A DNA stretch of 23,484 nucleotides from JADJLQ01 sp034439915 (GTDB lineage Bacteria; Bacteroidota; Bacteroidia; Chitinophagales; Saprospiraceae), in NCBI GenBank assembly GCA_034439915.1, contig JAWXBI010000272.1, positions 1 to 23,484 of the forward strand. The letters run 5' to 3'. The translations under genes were made by a program, and so were the position numbers. Position 1 is the first letter of the stretch. Each line of letters begins with the position of its first letter. Below are positions 8,073 through 17,200 of this stretch, piece by piece. The notes below the pieces were generated by a model. It worked only from the letters and a program-made list of their open reading frames with translations. It was not told the origin of the DNA and did no database searches.

Positions 8073-8097
8073 CGGCGAATAAAATTACGCCGCTACA
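8073..8097. repeat. Small palindromic intergenic repeat, copy 1
   Basis: CGGCG-AATAAAATTA-CGCCG is an imperfect palindrome followed by CTACA. A related copy lies at 20002-20025. The rest of the gap 7996-8271 holds no gene I can support. Confidence 0.5.
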
Positions 8098-8271
8098 TTC
8101 CTTCTACCCGCCACCTCCCGAGTCTAGTCTTCGGGACAACTATCACATATCTTCGATTGTGCAAAATACCTGTAAATGATATAACAGATTGACTTTTTTG
8201 TGTAAAAGATAACGGTGATGATGTCTTATTTTTCCGAAATATGTATTTAGTTAGATCTTTCGTTAGCCTTC

Positions 8272-9183
8272 ATGCGTCGCAGACTTAATAATGTATGGCA
8301 AATAATAACGGATGCCGCTGAAGGTTTTTCTCGGCATAAGGTGCAACAATTGAGTGCTTCACTTGCGTTTTATACTGTATTTTCTCTGGGCCCGATCATT
8401 CTGGTGGTTATCTTTTTTTCCAATCTTTTCTGGGGCCGTGCGGCGATTGAAGGCACTATTTATCACCAGATCCGGGGATTAGTTGGAAATGAAACCGCGA
8501 TTCAGATCCAGGAGATTATAAAAAATACGGCCATCGAAGGCAATAATATGGCAGCGGTCATAGGATTTGTTACACTGATTATTGCAGCGACCACGGTATT
8601 TATTGAGATGCAGGATTCCATCAATACGATCTGGGATCTGAGATTAAAAAAATTAAAGTCGGCAGGCAGCTGGAAAAAAATGCTTCAAAACAGGTTATTG
8701 TCTTTTTCTTTTGTCACCGGATTGGGGTTTCTCCTCCTGGTTTCCCTGATCATTGATGGATTGCTGGAAAGTTTTATGAACCGGCTGCAACGTATGTTTC
8801 CGGGTGTGGCGATTGAAATGATTTATATTTTCAACACCTTGCTCACCCTGATCGTGGTTACCCTGTTGTTTGCCTTCATCTATAAATACCTCCCCGATGC
8901 GATCATCCAATGGAAGGAAGTTATGGTAGGAGCATTATTTACTGCCGTGTTGTTTATGGTCGGTAAATACGGTATTACCTTTTACCTTGGACACAGCAAA
9001 ATAAGTAGTCCCTACGGCTCCGCAGGTTCTCTGGTAATCCTGTTGCTGTGGGTGTATTATTCTTCCATCATTTTATATTTTGGCGCCGAAATCACCAAAG
9101 CATTTGCATTGCGGCATGGTATGGACATCAAACCAACCAAATACGCTGTTTCCATATCACCCCACCAGGAAAACATAACCTAA
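8272..9183 (+). CDS. YihY/BrkB-family inner membrane protein
   Basis: This 303-residue integral membrane protein has about six membrane segments: near residues 30-55 (SLAFYTVFSLGPIILVVIFF), 95-115, 143-165, 183-205, 217-237 and 249-272. The family hallmarks are an early segment with ALAFYT-like sequence (here LSASLAFYTVFSLGP), the central INTIWDLR loop and the C-terminal SPYGSAGSLVILLLWVYYSSIILYFGAE. Length fits the family (about 280-320 residues). The molecular function of YihY/BrkB proteins is not established; despite old labels it is not RNase BN. The ATG at 8272 follows an 80-bp A/T-rich leader. It is the first gene after the terminator at 7.98 kb, so it starts its own transcription unit. 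Confidence 0.9.
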   Translation: MRRRLNNVWQIITDAAEGFSRHKVQQLSASLAFYTVFSLGPIILVVIFFSNLFWGRAAIEGTIYHQIRGLVGNETAIQIQEIIKNTAIEGNNMAAVIGFVTLIIAATTVFIEMQDSINTIWDLRLKKLKSAGSWKKMLQNRLLSFSFVTGLGFLLLVSLIIDGLLESFMNRLQRMFPGVAIEMIYIFNTLLTLIVVTLLFAFIYKYLPDAIIQWKEVMVGALFTAVLFMVGKYGITFYLGHSKISSPYGSAGSLVILLLWVYYSSIILYFGAEITKAFALRHGMDIKPTKYAVSISPHQENIT

Positions 9184-9382
9184 GAGGCACGCTCCATTCT
9201 TATTTTTAATTTTAAAATATAATCTTCGCAGTTCAACAATAAAAATTATTTACACCAGGGAGCTTTTACCTGGGCAAATGAAACAGGAGGGCATTGTGCT
9301 CTCTTGATAAAATTGGGTTAAACCTGTTATCTTACACCTTATCGTATTGCCAACAACAAATGATTAATTATTAATCCATACT

Positions 9383-10033
9383 TTGAATTTGAAAAGAATA
9401 CCGAAACATATTGGAATCATTCCCGATGGGAACAGAAGATGGGCAGAAGCAAATAACAAAACAAAAGATCAGGGTTATGAAAATGGTTTAGACCCTGGCC
9501 TCCAACTATTCAGATTATGCAAAGAGGCCGGCATTGAAGAATTGACTTCTTATGGATTCACCACTGACAACAACAAACGGCCCGTAAAACAAAGAGATGC
9601 TTTCACCAAGGCATGTATCCATGCCGTAACTATTTTGTCCCGGGAAGATGCTGAGTTGCTGGTCGTAGGCGACCATGAATCAACCCTATTTCCAAAAGAA
9701 TTGCACCCTTTTATTTTCAGACAGACCTTTGGAAAAGGAGGCATCAAAGTAAATTTTCTGGTTAATTATGGTTGGGAATGGGATTTAAACCAATTAAAAT
9801 CGGCAGACCCTGACCAGAAAAATATTTCAAACCATATCAGATCAAAGGATATTTCACGAATCGATTTGATTATCCGTTGGGGTGGCAGAAGACGATTGAG
9901 TGGTTTCCTTCCAGTGCAATCCATTTATTCTGATTTTTATATCCTCGATGACTTCTGGCCGAATTTTAAACCGGACCATTTTTACGAAGCGCTGAATTGG
10001 TATGATAAACAGGATGTTACCTTGGGTGGATAG
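9383..10033 (+). CDS. Atypical cis-prenyltransferase (undecaprenyl-diphosphate synthase family)
   Basis: The 216-residue protein has the cis-prenyltransferase signature HIGIIPDGNRRWA with catalytic Asp15, and the C-terminal block DLIIRWGGRRRLSGFLPVQS then YSDFY and WPNF. Arg165 and the 169-171 Arg cluster match the diphosphate-binding arginines. It departs from housekeeping UppS: the GHxxG histidine is Tyr (GYENG), the ENW(K/R)RP motif is NNKRP, the YAE glutamate that helps bind Mg is Asp184, and it is shorter than typical UppS (about 245-250). It may therefore be a paralogue with another chain length or substrate. The start is TTG at 9383; the frame has a stop at 9365 and no upstream ATG. 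It lies 199 bp after the membrane protein gene on the same strand. Confidence 0.85.
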   Translation: MNLKRIPKHIGIIPDGNRRWAEANNKTKDQGYENGLDPGLQLFRLCKEAGIEELTSYGFTTDNNKRPVKQRDAFTKACIHAVTILSREDAELLVVGDHESTLFPKELHPFIFRQTFGKGGIKVNFLVNYGWEWDLNQLKSADPDQKNISNHIRSKDISRIDLIIRWGGRRRLSGFLPVQSIYSDFYILDDFWPNFKPDHFYEALNWYDKQDVTLGG

Positions 10034-10034
10034 T

Positions 10035-10472
10035 ACGTCTGAAAATTTGGAAGTCCGAAAGTTTCGCGGATACCTGGTCCGTCCGGGTATCCTATCTGGT
10101 CATATACAGAATCACGTAGCAATTGAAGCTCTTCTTCCCCGAGCCCGTCGGCCCGATTAAAAAATAAGGAATCCATACTGTCCATCCAATTCCCCACGAA
10201 GTGTTTTGTATCCTCCAGATTGCTGAGGAGGACAATGGCCTCCCGGAGTTAAGACTATCCGGATCCTGTTGAAAATGGGCAATCACTTTTTCCAGTTCCT
10301 TACGATTATCGCCGGATAATATAAGGCTTCTCTCGAGGGGGTCGATGATGCCATCAATCTTACTTTTACAATTGAAACCTGCCATGAAGAAAATAAAAAT
10401 GATAAGCAGGCAGATGATCCTTACGAGAGTATTCAGGTGGCTTTGCAAGATTATAGCATATTCTGCGGGCAT
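10035..10472 (-). pseudogene. Frameshifted and truncated Bacteroidota lipoprotein gene
   Basis: The N-terminal part has a signal peptide with lipobox (FMAGFNC), then DPLERSLILSGDNRKELEKV and AHFQQDPDSL. Adding one base next to 10249 turns the following sequence into KLREAIVLLSNLEDTKHF, continuing as VGNWMDSMDSLFFNRADG and then EEELQLLRDSVYDQIGY. The DNRxELExVxxHFxxDPxDSLKLRxA pattern resembles the start of a Bacteroidota lipoprotein family with a transglutaminase-like domain; that domain is absent here. As it stands the first frame runs out of phase to about 10092. The C-terminus ends in low-complexity sequence close to the 3' end of the prenyltransferase gene, which is convergent. Confidence 0.55.
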
Positions 10473-10519
10473 GATTATTTTTCCAAAGGTAATATGGTTT
10501 TTAAATCAGGGCGATACAT

Positions 10520-10673
10520 CCTTTAACCCTTTAACCTTTAACCTTTTAACCCTTTAACCTTTTAACCCTTAACCTTTTAACCCTTAACCTTTTAACCCTT
10601 TAACCCTTTAACCTTTAACCCTTTAACCCTTAACCCTTAACCCTTTTAACCCTTAACCCTTTAACCTTCTTAA
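10520..10673. repeat. Telomere-like short tandem repeat, CC(C)TT(T)(T)AA units
   Basis: About twenty tandem units of 7-9 nt, mainly CCTTTAA, CCCTTTAA, CCTTTTAA and CCCTTAA, with no strict order. The minus strand reads TTAAAGG(G), which is G-rich and telomere-like. The same units recur at 19955-19980 and 20027-20048, so the repeat brackets the giant glucan synthase gene. Confidence 0.92.
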
Positions 10674-11242
10674 CGCATTGACATCGGGAACGCGCTGCTG
10701 TGGACCTTCTGTTTACGTTTTCGCCCCATGCTCAACCCGCGGCCCTGGCATGGACAAAGTTTTTTTAATGAATTCGCGATAATATTCATTTCATGCTGAC
10801 AGGATATATCGGGGTCCAGGATATATCGGCGATTGAGATAGCGCGGACAAAACAAAGCCTGAATACCCGATTACAATTTGCTCCCTGATCGTATCCAGTT
10901 GTTGTTCAGGCTTTTTTACTTATTTTTGTCTATTCTGATATAAAAGAGCAGGCACAACGCCAACAGCCCTCTATACGATGTAAATCAAATGCCCAGGAAT
11001 GTTGTGAGCCATGCTATCTATGTTACAGAACGCTATCTTTATTAAATTTCAAAGGGCGTTTTAAGGAACGATTTTTTTAGACTATATCGCAAGATCTGAA
11101 AAAGAAGAAAGAAAATGTATATTGAAGATGAAGCTGTAATTTCTTATTCGTAAATTGAAATTGGATGCCTCTTACGCAGAAAGTATACGCCCTTTGTTAA
11201 GTGATAAATCAGAAATCCAAATTTTAAAAGACAATTAACGTT
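10674..11242. other. Intergenic region upstream of the glucan synthase gene
   Basis: I see no supportable gene in this 569-bp stretch. It contains a direct repeat of AGGATATATCGG (10801-10812 and 10818-10829) and a pair of inverted arms, AAAGCCTGAA (10854-10863) and TTCAGGCTTT (10905-10914), separated by 41 nt and followed by a T run. The last 200 bp before 11243 are A/T-rich and presumably hold the promoter. Confidence 0.5.
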
Positions 11243-14200
11243 TTGCGAAGAAAAAATGCATTTTTAGGGATATTACCACAAGCCCTTGCCCAGCTAAAAA
11301 TAAATATTATTGATCCTTTCTTCGGAGAAAACGATCTTGACAAGCACACAGGAGAAGGGCGTCCGCTCCGGTCCGAAATATTTACCAAAGATAAATTTGA
11401 ACAATATGCTGTCACCCTGGCTAAGAGGCATATCCTGGTCTCTGAACAAAAAAAGGAACTGCTGTTAAAACGCCTGGCAGAAAATGAAAACATACTTCTT
11501 GAGGTGTACACCTTGTTGTCGGATACGATAAAACAAAACAAACAAATAACCCCGGCTGCAGAATGGCTGGTGGATAATTTCTACCTGATTGAAGAACAAA
11601 TTTATACAGGCAAAAAACATTTGCCAAAGGGATATAGCAAAACCCTGCCCCGGTTACTCAAAGGGGCTTCGGCGGGTTTACCCCGGGTGTATGATATAGC
11701 TGTTGAGATGATTTCGCACAGTGACGGTCATGTCGACCTCACCAATTTAACGGACTTTGTAAATGCCTATCAAAATATCACTGTCCTGAAATTGGGAGAA
11801 CTATGGGCCATTCCCATCATGCTTCGACTTGGTCTGATTGAAAATTTAAGGAGAATTTCCATTTTAATAGCCGAAGAAATAAACAACAAAGCGCTGGCCA
11901 ACCGGTGGGCCGATCAAATGATTGAGGTTCTTGAAAAGGACCCCAGAAACTTGGTATTGGTGATAGCTGATATGGCCAGATCTGAACCGCCGATGGAAAG
12001 CACCTTCGTGGCCGAATTAAACCGAAGATTACTGGAAAAGGGAAATTCCCTTTCTCTTCCCATCAACTGGATAGAACAAAGGCTTTCGGACCTGGGAGTG
12101 ACCACTAACGATTTGATTCAACTGGACAACCAAAACCAGGCTGCAAATCAGGTATCGGTAAGCAACTGCATCAACAGCCTTCGTTTCTTAAGCATCACCA
12201 ATTGGAAAGATTTTATAGAAAACACCAGCAAGGTTGAAGCTACGCTTCGCCAGGATATTGAAGGAGTCTACGGCAGGATGGATTTTTATACCCGGGATCA
12301 GTACCGGCACGCCATTGAAAAAATTGCTCAATCCTGTAATTTCTCGGAACAGGAGGTGGCTGAAAGTGTGATTCGACGCGCCAGGGAAAACGCTGGCCTC
12401 AATTTAGATCCAAGGTTATCGCATATAGGTTATTACCTGACCGGAAAGGGTTATGCAGCCACTGTAAAAGCCACCAAAGCCCGGACTGGAATAATTGAAA
12501 GGCTCAGGAGAAATTCAAATCCTTTGATATGGTATCTCGGGGCTATTGCTTTGATTACTTTTCTTATTTCATGGTTACTTATAGAACAAGCTGCTAAGGA
12601 AAATCTGTCAAAAATCCTCCTCATAGTGGTTTTCGGGGTATCTCTGTTAACCAGCACCCGCCTGGCCGTATCCATCGTAAATTGGTTAAGCTCTATCCTG
12701 ATCAGCCCTCGTCTCCTACCACGAATGGATTACTCCAAAGGCATACCGGACGACTCTGGCACCATAGTAGTAATTCCAACCCTGATCACGGATATCAGCT
12801 CCATTGAGGATTTGACGGAGGGACTGGAGGTTCGTTTTCTGGCCAACCGGGGTGTAAATATTTATTTTGCCCTTCTGACTGATTTTAAAGATGCTGAAAC
12901 AGAGCAATTGCCTGAAGACGAATCCCTGCTGCTTGAAGTTAAAAACAGGATTATTGAACTGAATAAAAAATACAACAATACATACCACGATCCGTTTTTC
13001 CTGTTTCATCGCCCCCGCCGATGGAATGCATACGATAAAATTTGGATGGGCTATGAAAGAAAGCGGGGAAAGCTGGGTGAATTAAATGCGTTGCTACGTG
13101 GCACGGGCAGCCATTTTTTCACGGAGGTGGTAGGGGATATTTCCTGCTTCAGTAGTATAAAATATGTTATTACGCTGGATACCGATACCCAGCTTCCCCG
13201 CGATACAGCCTGGAAGATGATCGGCACGATGGCGCACCCTTTGAATCATCCTTTCTTTGACGAAAAAAAACAAAGGATAACCAAAGGTTACGGCATCCTT
13301 CAACCCAGGGTGGGCAATAGTTTACCGGCAGAAGACAGCTCCTTATACGCGCGTTTGTTTGGGAATGAGCTGGGGATTGATCCGTATACCCGCGCCATAT
13401 CAGACGTTTACCAGGATCTCTTTGGAGAAGGCTCCTTTATTGGAAAGGGAATTTACCATCTGGATACCTTTGAAATGGTACTCAATAACCGGTTTCCTGA
13501 AAACCGAATATTGAGTCACGATCTTTTGGAAGGTTGCCATATCCATTCAGGGCTGATTTCAGATGTCCAGTTATATGAAGAATACCCTTTGCGGTATGAG
13601 ACCGATATGCAACGCCGGCATCGCTGGATACGGGGCGACTGGCAAATTGCAAGGTGGATGATGCCCACCGTACCTGGCATTGATGGAAAATCGACCAAAA
13701 ACAATCTCTCTCTCTTATCCAAATGGAAAATCTTTGATAATATACGCCGTAGCCTGATTCCGGTCAGCACCTTGTCTTTATTAGTGTTCGGCTGGACCCT
13801 GTCCACTGTTCCTTGGTTCTGGACGGTGGCTACGACGCTCATCGTGCTTCTTCCTACAGTGGTCCATTTTTTCAGGGAGCTTTACCGCAAACCGAAGGAT
13901 ATTGTTTTTATCCAGCACCTGGCATATACAGGTCGTTCAGCTGTTGAAAATTTTATTCAGCATTTGCTGGACTTGACTTTTTTGCCTTATGAGGCGTTTT
14001 CAAATCTCGATGCCATACTGCGAACACTATGGCGTTTGTTTGTTTCTAAGAAAAAATTATTGCAGTGGAACCCGTACAAACGGAAATCAAATAAACAAAA
14101 CCTGATTTTAAACGTATACGCTACCCAGTGGATAGAGCCGTTAGTCGCAAGTTTGCTTTTTGTTTTTCTATCGATTTACCGTCCAAATGTGGTTTTTATC

Positions 14201-17200
14201 ACCCTTCCTTATCTCGCGTTATGGATGGCAGGCCCTTGGATCGCCTATGTCATCAGCAAACCCTGGTCCCCTGCCAAAACGACCATTTCTGAAAAACAAA
14301 CTATTTATCTGAGGTTGCTGGCGAGAAAAATATGGAGCTTCTTTGAAAAATTTGTTACAGAAAATGATCATTGGTTGCCCCCCGATAATTACCAGGAACA
14401 ACCGGTAGAACGGATTGCCCACCGGACATCACCCACCAATATCGGATTATCCTTATTATCCAATCTTTCCGCCTGGGACTTTGGATATATAACCACCCTG
14501 CAATTTATTGAGCGAACGAGCAACACCATTAATACCCTTCAGCGGATGGAGCGATTCAGAGGTCATTTTTACAATTGGTATGATACCCTTTCTCTCGCAC
14601 CCTTATATCCAAAATACATTTCTTCTGTGGACAGTGGAAACCTGGCGGGGCATTTGATTGTCTTAAAACAAGGATTGATTTCCATCCCAGAAAATAAAAT
14701 AATACACCCGGGGTTTTTCCAGGGATTATCCGATACGCTCCGGGTTCTGCTTGAATATACCCATGAAAAAGAAGCACTTCAACAATTTCTGCAGGAACTT
14801 GAAGAAAAGGAAACAGATAAAATCAATTCCCTGGGAGAAATAATAACTTACCTGGACCAGATTGAAGTCTCCTTCGCCCGATTACAAATTGGACTTAATC
14901 CTGATGTCCATAATCTGGAAAATCTATGGGCTCAAAAAGTTTTGCAGCAATTAAGCGAACAAAAAAATACGATCCATGCGCTCGTTTCCTGGACTCTGAT
15001 TTCTGGTGTCCCTCAAAGGTTTGAGCCTCTCCTTTCCGATTTATCTCCGATACCTTCTTTAAAACAAATCGCTTCGTTCGAGCAGCTCTATTTAGAAAAA
15101 TTAAGCGGTCTCAACGGGGAGCATCCCAATGAGTCCGAAAAAGAGTGGCTTGCTAAATTCAGTGCAAGCCTCACAGAGTCTTCGAGGCGCGCCAGGGAAC
15201 TGATCCTCACAACCGAACTACTTGCAGAAAACTGCATGCAACTGGCCAACATTGAATTTGATTTCCTGTTCAATAAATCACAAAATTTATTATCCATTGG
15301 TTATTACCCGGAAGAGCATAGAAAGGATCAAGGATATTATGACCTGCTCGCTTCAGAAGCCAGGCTTACCACCCTGGTAGGAATTGCACTGGGGAAACTT
15401 CCTCAGGAAAGCTGGTTTGCTTTAGGCAGACAGCTTACCAGCCAGGGGCTTGCCCCCGTCTTGCTTTCGTGGAGTGGCTCTATGTTCGAATACCTGATGC
15501 CCTTTTTGGTGACGCCTGCCTATCCAAATACACTCCTTCATCAAACCAGTAAGGCCGTGATTCGCAGGCAGATCGAACATGGCCATAATCATGGTGTGCC
15601 CTGGGGGATATCCGAATCGGCTTATAATATGGTGGATGCCCACCTCAATTATCAATACAAAGCATTTGGAGTTCCGGGTATTGGTTTTAAGCGGGGCCTG
15701 GGTGAAGACCTGGTTATTTCTCCTTACTCCACGCTCCTTGCTTTGATGGTAGCGCCCCGGGAAGCTTATAAAAACCTGCGGGATTTAAAAGAGGAAGGCA
15801 TTGAAGGTGCTTATGGCTTTTATGAAGCCATTGACTATACTACCACCCGGTTGCTCCGGAAAGAAAAAAAAGTGGTAGTATATTCCTTTATGGCACACCA
15901 TCAGGGCATGTCCCTGCTTTCATTGGCATACCTTATTCTCAACAAACCCATGCAAAAAAGATTTGAATCTGAATTGCATTTCAAAACCACCCTGCTATTA
16001 TTACAGGAGCGGATTCCCAGGGTTTCCACTTTTTATTCCCCAACGGTCCATGCAGGAGATATCAGCATTGCCAGAGGCAGTGATCTATCTATTCGCATGG
16101 TCAACACGCCTAATACCGTCATTCCGGAGGTGCAGTTATTGTCAAACGGCAGATATCATGTCATGGTTACCAATGCCGGTGGCGGATACAGCCGATGGAA
16201 AAATATCGCAGTCACCCGCTGGCGTGAAGACACCACCCTGGACAACTGGGGTAGTTTTTCTTATATCCGCGACCTGGAGACAAATCTTTTCTGGTCCTCC
16301 GCATACCAGCCTACCCTGAAACAGGGAGAACAGTACGAAGCGGTCTTCTCCGAAGGAAGGGCCGAATTCCGCCGTATCGATTATTTACTTGAAACCCATA
16401 CGGAAATTGTGGTTTCACCGGAAGACGATATTGAATTGCGCAGGATACATCTTACGAATCGTTCCCGAAAAAGAAGAACGTTGGAAATCACCAGCTATGG
16501 GGAAGTGGTATTGACCGCCCAGGCTTCAGATGAGGCCCATCCGGCTTTCAGTAATTTATTTGTGCAAACAGAAATTAATAAAGAACGCCAGGCCATAATA
16601 TGTACCCGAAGACCGCGGTCCGTCGAAGAAAAAACACCGTGTATGTTCCATCTCATGAAGGTCCATGGTGCGGAAATTGTAAACATATCCTATGAGACAG
16701 ACCGCAATCAGTTTATCGGAAGAGGCAATACAGTAAGCCAGCCGCAGACCATGAAGCGCACCGAACCATTAAGCGGAAACAGCGGGTCCGTGCTGGATCC
16801 CATTGTTTCCATACAATACCGGATTATTCTGGAAGGAAACGAATCCGCAATGGTAAATATAATCACCGGGATGGCAGATACCCGGGAGATCTGCAACAGC
16901 CTGATCGATAAATACCAGGAACAACATTTATTCAACAGGGTCCTGGAACTGGCCTGGACGCACAGCCAGGTATTGTTGAGGCAAATCAATGCCCTGGAAT
17001 CCGATACGCAGTTGTATTCCCAGCTGGCAGGTTCCATTCTGTTTTCCAATCCCTTATTCAGGGCAGAATCCGGCCTTATTGTGAAAAACAAAAGAGGACA
17101 ATCCGCTTTATGGAGTTATTCCATATCGGGAGATTTTCCCATCGTTTTGGTACAGATTGAAGATCCGGAAAATATAAGCCTGGTAAAACAAATGATCCAA

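Noticed and set aside
7986..8192. 68-codon plus-strand open frame after the terminator
   Set aside because: It starts inside the terminator stem, runs through the palindromic repeat and has no protein-like features.
9230..9290. CCAGG/CCTGG hairpin between the YihY and prenyltransferase genes
   Set aside because: Five base pairs and no poly-T tail, so not a convincing terminator.
10670..10855. 61-codon minus-strand open frame upstream of the glucan synthase
   Set aside because: Begins in the tandem repeat region and matches no family; composition is not protein-like.
10854..10920. Inverted arms followed by T6 as a rho-independent terminator
   Set aside because: The 41-nt loop is too long and no gene on the plus strand ends just upstream.
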